A DNA stretch of 20,271 nt, from IMG/VR virus record IMGVR_UViG_3300032285_000047, positions 1-20,271 of that record. One strand, given 5' to 3'. This stretch comes from a virus. Below the pieces are notes generated by a model. It was not told where the DNA came from. It saw only the letters and a program-made list of their open reading frames with translations, and did not search any database. Shown one piece after another: positions 5,236-13,180 of this stretch. Every line of letters starts with the position of its first letter. The first letter of the stretch is position 1. The translations under genes were made by a program, and so were the position numbers.

Positions 5236-7487
5236 TATTTCCCCAGATCGCTTAATTTGTTTTGACCTTTTTGCCGTGTGCCAGCGCCAACCTCAAGGGC
5301 TTTGCGGGTTTCGGCTTCTGCGGCTCGTCTGGCTCTCATTTCCATGACAGTTGTGCCAAGCTGTAAGCCTGGCACAGCCACATTCAAACCCTTTTCAACG
5401 CCCATGGAAACGCCTTTACCCGCCTTTTCAGCAAGTGACCCCACCAATGTATTGGAGTTGTTTACAAACGCACCACGGGGCTGTGCTTGGGTATATCGTG
5501 CCACATTTCCCAAAGTCTTGAGTTGTGAAGCGGCTTCTTGGTTAAAAATAGCGTTTAGATTTTGGACATCATCCAATCTCTTGAGAGCCTTGTTGTATCC
5601 CGCTTGGCTGAAATTGCCATTGCCATCAACAATTCCCGCTTTGTCTGTAAGCCAGTTGACAGTTCCCGCAGCCATGTGCTGATGGGCGGGTGAATCTACG
5701 CCTAAGTTTTGAACCATTGTGTTGATGTTCTTGTTCACGCCATTCACGACAAACTTGTCAATGAACTTGTCAGCGGGAACAGAATCATCCACAGCCGCTT
5801 TCATGGCGGGGTCTTTTTCAAGCATTTGAAATCTTGCTTTTGCAGATGCTCGGGCTTTGTCAGCCAAAGGTTTAAGAGCAGCGGCTTCTTTCTGAAGTGG
5901 CAATTTTTCCAATTCTTCAATCATGTAACTAGCGGCTTTGCGAACACTTCCGTCTTGGCTTGTTCTAGCAATATCACCAAGATTTCGCCTCAAAGACAAA
6001 TAGTCCTCAAAGGTCATTGAATTGTTTTCAGCCAATCGTTTTAGTTCACTAAATTGACCCGCTGGCGCTTCATTGGACAACAATTCTTTTTTGAGTTTTG
6101 TTTCAACATTTTGAAGCAACTTGGGTGCGTCAACAGGGAACTGACCACCAGCGGCATCACGCAAGGCTTGATAGTCTGCGTTAATTCCTGTATTTAATTT
6201 GTTGTCCAAATCTTTATAAGCATCAATGATGCCTTGGCTGTTTTCGATCTTCTTTGTGCCGTACACATCAGGGGCGGCTTTGTCACGAATCAAACCAAGA
6301 TTCTCAACAAGTTGACCATTTTGTTCATTAAATCGTTGTGCCAACACAGGGTCTTTGCCACGCCTGTTTTGCTCGTTGGACAACTTGACCACATCACCAG
6401 TGGCTTGACCTTCTGTCAAACGAACAGGCACAGGCAATGTGTCAGCCTCAATGTGTCTTTGCAATGTCGGGATATTGACTTCATTGACAGGGATTGAGGA
6501 AATCGTTTTTTGCAGTTCAGGGGTCGCCACAGACAAGGCTTGCTTGATGGTAGTGGTATCAGGAACTACAGCAGCGCCAGCGCTTACCATGCCAGGCTTG
6601 GCAACAATACCAGACGGGGCAACAGATGTGGGGGTAAGTTCAGCAGCGGCAGTCTTTAAGCCTCTGACAACTTTAGGTGCAGCCGCACCACCCGCCATCA
6701 TTGCCGCATTAATTGCATTTTCCACATCGGCAGCAGGAACGCCAAATTTCTGAGCAATTGCTTGTGCGCCTTCACCAATGTTCTTGCCGATGTATTCCAT
6801 TACCTGAGTTGGCAAGGCTTGACGATAACCCGCAGTCTGGGATAGTCCTGTCAAACGACCAACAGGCTCGGCAAGTGCGCCACCGACCTTTTGTGAGGCT
6901 TCTGTGGCTTGTTCAGGCGACAGGCCAAACAAACGCCCTGCACCATAACCAATCGTGCTTGCAATAGCAGAGGGGGCGCTTGCCACCACATCAGCGGCAG
7001 ATGCCAGAAAGCCTGGCACTTGTCGCTTCATTTCTAAGCCTGTGCCTAATATGCTACCAACAAGACTTTTTACTTTTGTCGGTTCTTCTTTGGGTTTTTC
7101 TTTTTCACCAACATTCAAAGAATCTATGTAATCTGCAAATGTTTTGCCTTCAGGATTTTTGGTAGGCATCAATACCGCATGAACAGGGTCTTTAGAACCT
7201 AGTGGTCGATGGATTCCATACTGATTCAAAAATGATTCAGGCACAGAAGCTGGTATGTCTGCGGCTTCATTGGTTTCGTGCTTGGAAGTGCCAGGCGCAG
7301 CCACCATGTTTGGATTCTTAGAACGCTCTGCAAACAATTTTTCTTGTTCAGCACGATTGCGAAATCCACTTGTGATGGGCATATCTTTGCCGAACTGTTT
7401 GCGATAAGCATCTTTAGCATCGCTCAAACGAGTCTGAAACTCGTTGTCACCTGAAACTGTATCAATATAGTCGGCAAAGGTAGGCAT
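5235..7487 (-). CDS. ejection protein with N-terminal M15/VanY-like peptidase domain (750 aa)
   Basis: This is the largest of three ejection (internal virion) proteins and lies in the P22 gp16 position. Residues 30-105 form an M15 D,D-carboxypeptidase/endopeptidase-like domain: ITSGFR at 38-43, GTSKHETNEAAD with H70 and D77 as zinc ligands, and DPVH with H103 as third ligand. The catalytic base expected as Glu in EPWH is Asp100 here. A TFADYID motif occurs at residues 3-9 and again at 117-123. The rest is long, Ala/Gly-rich and helical (about 140-750) with weakly hydrophobic stretches near 160-290. It probably enters the host with the DNA and opens the peptidoglycan. The start overlaps the previous stop (TAATG). 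Confidence 0.75.
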   Translation of the reverse strand: MPTFADYIDTVSGDNEFQTRLSDAKDAYRKQFGKDMPITSGFRNRAEQEKLFAERSKNPNMVAAPGTSKHETNEAADIPASVPESFLNQYGIHRPLGSKDPVHAVLMPTKNPEGKTFADYIDSLNVGEKEKPKEEPTKVKSLVGSILGTGLEMKRQVPGFLASAADVVASAPSAIASTIGYGAGRLFGLSPEQATEASQKVGGALAEPVGRLTGLSQTAGYRQALPTQVMEYIGKNIGEGAQAIAQKFGVPAADVENAINAAMMAGGAAAPKVVRGLKTAAAELTPTSVAPSGIVAKPGMVSAGAAVVPDTTTIKQALSVATPELQKTISSIPVNEVNIPTLQRHIEADTLPVPVRLTEGQATGDVVKLSNEQNRRGKDPVLAQRFNEQNGQLVENLGLIRDKAAPDVYGTKKIENSQGIIDAYKDLDNKLNTGINADYQALRDAAGGQFPVDAPKLLQNVETKLKKELLSNEAPAGQFSELKRLAENNSMTFEDYLSLRRNLGDIARTSQDGSVRKAASYMIEELEKLPLQKEAAALKPLADKARASAKARFQMLEKDPAMKAAVDDSVPADKFIDKFVVNGVNKNINTMVQNLGVDSPAHQHMAAGTVNWLTDKAGIVDGNGNFSQAGYNKALKRLDDVQNLNAIFNQEAASQLKTLGNVARYTQAQPRGAFVNNSNTLVGSLAEKAGKGVSMGVEKGLNVAVPGLQLGTTVMEMRARRAAEAETRKALEVGAGTRQKGQNKLSDLGK

Positions 7488-8941
7488 TATTTCAACACTC
7501 CCAACTGACGGGCTTTGTCACGCATAAGTTTGATTTGTGTTTGTTCTTCTTTTGACATTGAGTTCCACATTTTCTGTGCATCTTCTTTTGTCATTTCTTG
7601 GAACAATCGTGCATCAGAAATTGAATCGAAATCTGACTTGCGTTGCATATAGGTATTAGCGTCATTTTGTGCAGGAACTAAATAATTAGCCCTTGCTAAA
7701 CGCATCTTTTCAATACCTAAAAGTTGATCTGTAACCCTAGCAATACCTTCTTTGGTCATTTTGCTATTTGGATTTGCAAACTCAGCCAAAGCACGAGCCG
7801 CATCTGTATTGCCACCAGCCATCTGCAACAACTTGGTGTTCTTCATCAGTTCATCAGTTGATGATGTTTCCAAAGTATATGCAGGGATGCCCAACATTTG
7901 AGCAAAACTAGCAACAGCCTGTCTGCGCTCTGCTGTTGGGCCAGTAAGCGCTTCAGGTGCAAGTTTTTTAATGTTTTGAAAGATGCCAATTCTTTGTGGT
8001 GCATCTTTGGCTTCAGCAATAGTGCGAGGCAAATCTTCTTTTAATACATTGCCACCAGCTTCCAATACACTAGCTTGAGCAGGGGCAAGACCAGTTGTAA
8101 GGGGTACGCCACCACGCTGTGAAGCAGGGCCAAGCAATCTTGTTTCTCCTGTTGGAGTAACAACTTGTGTTGTTGGTGGCAATCCAACATCTGCCAAAGG
8201 TTGTGCGCCCATTTGGATTCGGGGCAACATACCGCCAACCGCAGGGGTCGTAACAGTTGGGAAGATTTGTTCACCAGTGTTAAGAGTACCCGCTTGCGGT
8301 GCAAGAGCAGTTTGTTGTTGTGCAGGAGTTAACAAAGTCTGTGCGCCAGCAATCGCTTTGCCTGGCAAGTCAGGGCCAGATGGCATTTCATTCCATGTGA
8401 CCTTATAAGCATCAATCAATCTTCCCAAATCTTTATTGTCGGGATTTTCTTTTTTCAGCAAATCCATTTCAGCAATATATGCTTTTTTGTCTTGCACACC
8501 CAAACGACCAAGAATTGAAAATCGTGACGCAATCATGTTGCGTTGATCTTGAGTCAGATTTTGTTTTGCACTGATTGCTTCAGTTTGGGCTTTGCCCAAT
8601 GTGCTGAATTTGCTAATCGCATCAGCGCCCGTCAATGGGGCAATCTTTGGAACAACGGCATTAATCTTGTCAATGTCAATTCGACCATCAGTCTGAAAGT
8701 TCTCAGGATCAGAAAAGAAAGTCTGCAAGTTATTGCGTTCTTTATTTTTCTGTTCTTCAACGCCCAAAGCAATTTCGCCTGTGCGAGTAGCTTGTTGCTT
8801 TTGTTGAAGTTCTAGCGGATTGATTTGAGCCGCTTGTTGGTACTGTTGTGCGCCACGAGCAATGTTAATCATGTCACCAAGAGAAGCACCTTGGACAGGC
8901 TTAATTTGCCCTGCAACTGGCGTTATGTTGAAATCTGCCAT
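7487..8941 (-). CDS. ejection protein, P22 gp20-like position (484 aa)
   Basis: This lies between the gp7-like and gp16-like genes, exactly where P22-like phages place gp20. The N-terminal 65 residues are Gln/Ala-rich and helical (NIARGAQQYQQAAQ). Residues 65-190 are charged helices, 190-320 a Pro/Gly/Thr-rich segment, and 320-484 a conserved-looking helical C-terminus with NPNSKMTKEGIARVTDQL. No signal peptide or membrane span is clear. AAGGGATC precedes the ATG. It would be packed in the virion and injected ahead of the DNA. The call rests on position and composition. Confidence 0.6.
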   Translation of the reverse strand: MADFNITPVAGQIKPVQGASLGDMINIARGAQQYQQAAQINPLELQQKQQATRTGEIALGVEEQKNKERNNLQTFFSDPENFQTDGRIDIDKINAVVPKIAPLTGADAISKFSTLGKAQTEAISAKQNLTQDQRNMIASRFSILGRLGVQDKKAYIAEMDLLKKENPDNKDLGRLIDAYKVTWNEMPSGPDLPGKAIAGAQTLLTPAQQQTALAPQAGTLNTGEQIFPTVTTPAVGGMLPRIQMGAQPLADVGLPPTTQVVTPTGETRLLGPASQRGGVPLTTGLAPAQASVLEAGGNVLKEDLPRTIAEAKDAPQRIGIFQNIKKLAPEALTGPTAERRQAVASFAQMLGIPAYTLETSSTDELMKNTKLLQMAGGNTDAARALAEFANPNSKMTKEGIARVTDQLLGIEKMRLARANYLVPAQNDANTYMQRKSDFDSISDARLFQEMTKEDAQKMWNSMSKEEQTQIKLMRDKARQLGVLK

Positions 8942-8950
8942 GATGATCCC

Positions 8951-9721
8951 TTAACCAATATTTGCTGTGTAACTAGTTGGAACTTGTGTTCCATAACCAG
9001 TTGGCATTGCACTACCTTGAGGGCTTAACAAACTAGCAAGTGTTGCAGCATTTCCAATATTGCCATAAGCGCCAGCCATAGCGTTTGCCGCACCAATTTG
9101 ACCAGCACCCAAAGCAGAAGCGCCACCAATTGCCAATTGACCAAGATTTGATGCTGTATTTGTTCCCAAAGTATTTGCTTGAGTTTGAGCCGCTTGACCG
9201 ATGCCAGCAAGGGAAGCCAAACGATTGTAGATATTTGTTTGTTGCGTTTGGCCTTGGTTAAAACCTTGAGCCTGTTGTTGCATATAGTTGTTCAAAGCAT
9301 TTTGATACGCATTGGATGCGTAATCTTCGGCAAACTTAGTTCTTGCCAAATTGACATTGCTTCCACCACCACCAACATTCATGGCTTGACCCGTAGCGCC
9401 AAGACCTTGCTGTTTCATAAACTCATAGTTAGGGGCAAGATTTGTTTTTAAATCTTCCGCTGTAAATGGTTTGTATGCCGCTTGCTGTTGCGTAAAGTAC
9501 GGCAACATTTCATTGATTTTTGCCAAACCACCATATCCTGATTCACGATAAGGTGCTTGTTGTGCATTAAGAATGTCAAACATCTCACGCTGTTGTTTGG
9601 CAGCGTCTTGAGTTGATTGATATTGAAGTTGAGAAGCGTTCTGAGCCGCACTTGCTTGATTTTTAGAACCAACATACCCTAATAGGGCTGAACCACCAAT
9701 TGCTACTGCTACCCAAGTCAT
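8951..9721 (-). CDS. ejection protein, P22 gp7-like (256 aa)
   Basis: The N-terminus has a hydrophobic stretch (VAVAIGGSALLGYVGSK, residues 3-19), followed by Ala/Gln-rich helices, a Gly-rich turn with ARTKFAEDYASNAYQNALNNY, and a long Ala/Gly-rich C-terminal half. This is the pattern of gp7-like DNA transfer proteins. I use ATG 9721, which AAGGGG at its proper distance supports; a TTG five codons earlier lacks such a site. The gene begins one base after the cupin stop. It lies first in the ejection set (gp7, gp20, gp16 order). The product should be in the capsid and leave with the genome. Confidence 0.65.
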   Translation of the reverse strand: MTWVAVAIGGSALLGYVGSKNQASAAQNASQLQYQSTQDAAKQQREMFDILNAQQAPYRESGYGGLAKINEMLPYFTQQQAAYKPFTAEDLKTNLAPNYEFMKQQGLGATGQAMNVGGGGSNVNLARTKFAEDYASNAYQNALNNYMQQQAQGFNQGQTQQTNIYNRLASLAGIGQAAQTQANTLGTNTASNLGQLAIGGASALGAGQIGAANAMAGAYGNIGNAATLASLLSPQGSAMPTGYGTQVPTSYTANIG

Positions 9722-9722
9722 A

Positions 9723-10166
9723 TTATTCCCCTTCAATTCTTAATTTTTTGATGTCATTATTGGCATCAAAAAGTGCGGTCGTATCTGGCTCAATCAATTC
9801 TGCTTCAATTTCATCAAGGTCGGTTTTGTCAGTTCTGTGAATGGTGATGCCAATTGCATCTGTCACAGCCAAAGTCACCCGTTTAGTGCCAGGCTGAGAT
9901 TCCACAACATCCCCCGCCTGAAGCCTTTTCATTCCGCTTTCTGTCCACGCAATTATCTCGCCTTTTGCACATAAAAAAAAGTGGGGTTCTTTATGAACTT
10001 TGCCCACAATTAAAGTGCCAGCGGGTCGAAAGACTTTCCGCATATACATTCCAAGGCTGAAATGATGTTCTGTCGTTAGTTCAGCTTGTGGCATGGTCGC
10101 CATTTCCGCTTGGAGGCGCTCAACTTGCTCACGAGAAACATGGTTTGGCAATTCTAGATCGTTCAA
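9723..10166 (-). CDS. cupin-fold protein in the head-tail gene cluster (147 aa)
   Basis: The central part reads as a cupin barrel: FRPAGTLIVGKVHKEPHFFL with H58 and H62 as possible metal ligands, followed by AKGE, LQAGDVVES and QPGTKRVTL. The later His of a full cupin site is an Arg, so metal binding may be partial. The TTG start at 10166 is chosen because GGGAGG lies six bases upstream and no ATG is close. The start overlaps the previous stop by three bases. The slot is that of gp14 in P22 order, so a virion or ejection-related role is inferred from place, not from the fold. Confidence 0.7.
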   Translation of the reverse strand: MNDLELPNHVSREQVERLQAEMATMPQAELTTEHHFSLGMYMRKVFRPAGTLIVGKVHKEPHFFLCAKGEIIAWTESGMKRLQAGDVVESQPGTKRVTLAVTDAIGITIHRTDKTDLDEIEAELIEPDTTALFDANNDIKKLRIEGE

Positions 10167-10177
10167 AATGTGCCTCC
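10163..10177 (-). repeat. 15-bp shared element: GGTF codons plus ribosome binding site (copy 1)
   Basis: The minus strand reads GGAGGCACATTTTGA. It encodes the last residues GGTF and the stop of the 87-residue fibre-like gene, while GGAGG serves the TTG start of the cupin gene. The copy at 17677-17691 differs at one base. Confidence 0.65.
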
Positions 10178-10426
10178 CTTAACCCCATTTAGGGCGGTGA
10201 AATCGGTGAATTTACCCGCTGTGGGGGTTGTCAATCCAATGGTGGAATTATTGATCGTTACATTGGTAATTGAGCCACCAGTGATGTTCATGTTGGTTGT
10301 CGTAAAACTGACCACATTTGGGTTCATCAGCCACAGCAACCATTCTTGAGATGGGCGACCTGTGTTGACATCCAAAAAAGGCGAATAAGGGATGTTAATG
10401 TTGGCATTTGGAATTGCCGTAGCCAT
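10163..10426 (-). CDS. short fibre-like protein in the tail-needle slot (87 aa)
   Basis: The N-terminal 40 residues (IPNANINIPYSP, then PSQEWLLWLMNP) look like an attachment segment. From 41 on the sequence is a Thr/Asn-rich beta pattern with GLTTPTAGKFT at 64-74, a motif shared with the two large fibres of this window, and the end is KGGTF. In P22 order the gene after gp10 is the tail needle gp26, so this small protein may cap the tail or stand in for the needle. It overlaps the gp10-like stop by one base. The last codons encode GGTF and carry the ribosome binding site of the cupin. Confidence 0.6.
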   Translation of the reverse strand: MATAIPNANINIPYSPFLDVNTGRPSQEWLLWLMNPNVVSFTTTNMNITGGSITNVTINNSTIGLTTPTAGKFTDFTALNGVKGGTF

Positions 10427-11904
10427 TAGTTATCCCCTGCGCTTGCTTTTAGATTGGCAGAAACAATCACCGCCTTGATAGGGTCAGAGATCACCACCTC
10501 AAAGATTCTGTCCCTTGACCATCCCAAACGCCTCCAAATGGCTCGGTTCAAATATTGACCAATTTTGCCAATAGTCACCCAATGCTCGTTTGACCAAGTA
10601 GAGCCACCATCGTTTGACCATCTAAGCATGGCTTGTGGGTCGTTGCCTTGACCAGTGGGGAGGCCAACGCCAGGCTGAAATTGGATTTGGAACTCCTCAA
10701 AATACTGACGCTGTAAGTCAGTAGTCAGATGCTTTGCTCTACGCAAACGCCTAATGGTTGTACCATCATCGGTGTAAACTTCATTTTCAATGCTATATAA
10801 CTTGCCGTTTTCGTAGTCACCTACGATATACATATTGTTGAAATAAGCACCGCAGTTTGAACGATGGCGTTTATAAACACTTTTATCTGCATCCCAAGCA
10901 AGCCATTTGTGCCATGACTTTGTTGACCCGTCATAAACCCATGTCAAGCCATACTGACCCACAGATGGAAAAGTGCAAACATACATTTCATGACCTTCAA
11001 TCTGAAATGTGTAAGCAAAAGCATCGCTTGTGACTTCATTTAACAAAGATTGCTCAACAGCATGGGTGGAAATCTTTACCCAAGAATAACCTTGCATCAT
11101 CTCAATGGTTGAGTCGCCACGAGTGTCTTTTGCCACACAGACAAAAGAATCGGCAAATCTTGCAAGTGAGAATCGTGCGCCAATACCTGACTGGCTAAAA
11201 GTGCCAGGCACTCGTTGGAATGGGAAAGTGGTGATGCCAGCGATCACATTACCCACATCTGTCCAAACCTCGGTGGTGGTCTCGCCCAACAAATAAACTT
11301 GTCTGCGGTCAGCAATCAGCGTGACAAGTAAGTCTGACGATCCATCAGAACTGCCGTAGAGTGCTTGAGTTGAATATTGTGAGCCAAGATCAGTACAAGC
11401 CCAATTCTGTGAATTTGGCTCGTTGTAAATGTTGTAGTTGTCAATCACATCCACCACATCAGCACCTTGCCACGGGCCATCAGAGGCTGGCAATTTGGTA
11501 AAAGTGTTAGTAGAAACAACCCATGTGTAACGATCAATTCCGTCAACAATGTAAGCAATCAAACCATTGGCATTGGTAATGTTGTCAGAAATTGAGACTT
11601 TGCCAACAGTAGTGGATAAAGTGCCAATCTGAGTGGCAGCCATCAAAGTGTCAACTTTGTAAACAATGTTTCCAGCTACGGCAATCAGGATTTTTTCGCC
11701 TGACATTGTGTGAAGCCCACGGACTTCATCTTGTACTAGTTGAGTCTGGAATTTTAGGCCTGGCGTTGGATACAGCGCCACAATCCCACGCTCACCCTGT
11801 TGCTTAGTAGGATCAATCTCAGCAAAGAAATTGATGCACTCCTGATCGTCTTGGTAGATCGATGGGGCAGTGTAGGATGTGCCAACAAAGCCAAAGTCTG
11901 CCAT
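10426..11904 (-). CDS. P22 gp10-like tail accessory (packaged DNA stabilization) protein (492 aa)
   Basis: The start GFVGTSYTAPSIYQDDQECINFFAE, with a YPTPGL segment at about residues 46-51, is the hallmark of the gp10 family. These proteins form the tail tube below the gp4 ring and help seal the packaged genome. The middle is a beta-propeller-like series (DRRQVYLLGETTTEVW, residues 200-215), and the end contains WSNDGGSTWSNEHW and GWSRDRIFEVVISDP. The length of 492 is close to P22 gp10 (472). It overlaps the gp4-like stop by one base. All family landmarks look intact. Confidence 0.85.
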   Translation of the reverse strand: MADFGFVGTSYTAPSIYQDDQECINFFAEIDPTKQQGERGIVALYPTPGLKFQTQLVQDEVRGLHTMSGEKILIAVAGNIVYKVDTLMAATQIGTLSTTVGKVSISDNITNANGLIAYIVDGIDRYTWVVSTNTFTKLPASDGPWQGADVVDVIDNYNIYNEPNSQNWACTDLGSQYSTQALYGSSDGSSDLLVTLIADRRQVYLLGETTTEVWTDVGNVIAGITTFPFQRVPGTFSQSGIGARFSLARFADSFVCVAKDTRGDSTIEMMQGYSWVKISTHAVEQSLLNEVTSDAFAYTFQIEGHEMYVCTFPSVGQYGLTWVYDGSTKSWHKWLAWDADKSVYKRHRSNCGAYFNNMYIVGDYENGKLYSIENEVYTDDGTTIRRLRRAKHLTTDLQRQYFEEFQIQFQPGVGLPTGQGNDPQAMLRWSNDGGSTWSNEHWVTIGKIGQYLNRAIWRRLGWSRDRIFEVVISDPIKAVIVSANLKASAGDN

Positions 11905-12878
11905 TATCGGAAGCCTCCATCCATGATGAAGCCAGCGTCTTTGGCACGACCCACCATCAGGCTCTCAGGGTATCGTGCAATCTGAACAGGCTTCATGTTA
12001 GTGCGCTTGATCGTTGCCTTGCCTTGTGCTGCATAAGCATTGATCAAACCAATCTGAACTTGATTGACCTTGCCAAACATGGGCAACAATCTTTCAGCCA
12101 AGCACCACCGCAAAGCCATGTTATAACCTTGAGGCAGTTGGATGGTGTCATTCAAAGTTTGGAATTCTCTGAAAATTGTTTGTGTGAACAAATGCAACTC
12201 ACCTTGAGAGGGGTTGGGGTAAACATAGATTGTTCCCAACAACTCTGATGGCTGATAGTAAATGCCCTTTGCCCAAGGGCCATTTAATTGCTTGATGCCG
12301 ATGGATTCATATTCTTCAAGGCTAAAGATTGTCAGAGGATAGTCTAAATATCCACCCGCAATGTTTGAGCCGCCTTGCATGGTAGCCACACGAACAAACC
12401 CTGATTCAATCGTCAAGGGGCGCTCATAATAGGCTGTAATCGTTGTGCTAGACGCTGTTTGACTTGGACTGACAGTGTATGTGCCGCCCTCGTTTACATC
12501 GCCACCAGCGCCTGTTTTAAAGGCAACAATGCGAGTTCCCGCAGTAATGCCTGTGCCACTCAGCGTCATGCCAATATTAATGCCACCCGCAGTCACGCCA
12601 TTAGCGGGGACTGTCAAAGTATTACCCGAAATTGAGCCTGTAAAAGTAGCGCCCATTTGACCGCTTGGGCCAATGGTGTATTGAACTTGATTTTGGGTTG
12701 TTTTGAAAATGATTTCTGATCGATAGAAAACCATCATGTTTTCATTTGACCATTGGGCAAGCATATCGTTGAGCATATCAAGACCATCTTGCGCCTCATC
12801 AGCCGTTGGCACTTCACCAGCGGCAATTGCGCCAATGTCCTTCATGGCTCTGGTGACAATATCAATTGGCTGAGTCAT
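11904..12878 (-). CDS. P22 gp4-like tail accessory factor with inserted beta domain (324 aa)
   Basis: Residues 1-70 ([30 protein letters not shown]) and about 150-324 ([15 protein letters not shown] and a helical C-terminus with [11 protein letters not shown]) match the gp4 family, which forms the ring on the portal and starts tail assembly. P22 gp4 has 166 residues; this one has 324. Much of the excess lies at residues 78-150, a Gly/Thr-rich beta segment ([37 protein letters not shown]) that looks inserted in a loop. GAGG precedes the ATG. The gp10-like gene follows with a one-base overlap, as in P22. Confidence 0.82.
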   Translation of the reverse strand: MTQPIDIVTRAMKDIGAIAAGEVPTADEAQDGLDMLNDMLAQWSNENMMVFYRSEIIFKTTQNQVQYTIGPSGQMGATFTGSISGNTLTVPANGVTAGGINIGMTLSGTGITAGTRIVAFKTGAGGDVNEGGTYTVSPSQTASSTTITAYYERPLTIESGFVRVATMQGGSNIAGGYLDYPLTIFSLEEYESIGIKQLNGPWAKGIYYQPSELLGTIYVYPNPSQGELHLFTQTIFREFQTLNDTIQLPQGYNMALRWCLAERLLPMFGKVNQVQIGLINAYAAQGKATIKRTNMKPVQIARYPESLMVGRAKDAGFIMDGGFR

Positions 12879-12899
12879 TTTTTATCCTCTAACAACAAG

Positions 12900-13169
12900 T
12901 TAGCAATCAACAGCACTTGCATATTCAGGCAATGATTTAATGTAATCATAAGCCTGTGCAATGAAGTTTTTTGAATCACTTTCAACAGATGGCACAAAAG
13001 CAAATGTTTCTTCACGATAAACACGATTTTTTTCTGCGTTCATCACATCCATTTTGATGTGCATTTGCGCTTTGTCGCCAACCAATTTGGTGACTTTACA
13101 GTAGCAATTTGCCAAAGTTGAAATTTGACCAAAGTTGTTTTCTGCGCTGATACTGATTTGAAGTGCCAT
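12900..13169 (-). CDS. conserved-looking small protein after the tailspike (89 aa)
   Basis: The product is a soluble alpha/beta protein. The first 65 residues form alternating beta strands (MALQISISAENNF, CYCKVTKLVGDKAQMHIKMDV) and the last 20 a helix with NFIAQAYDYIKSL. AAGGAAAG precedes the ATG at ideal distance. It lies between the tailspike and the gp4-like gene, so a structural or assembly role is possible. No catalytic motif is evident and I do not recognise a named family. Confidence 0.6.
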   Translation of the reverse strand: MALQISISAENNFGQISTLANCYCKVTKLVGDKAQMHIKMDVMNAEKNRVYREETFAFVPSVESDSKNFIAQAYDYIKSLPEYASAVDC

Positions 13170-13180
13170 GATCTTTCCTT

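Noticed and set aside
6439-6753. Plus-strand frames of about 100 residues inside the large ejection gene
   Set aside because: They are complements of Ala/Gly-rich coding sequence and have no start signals or domain features.
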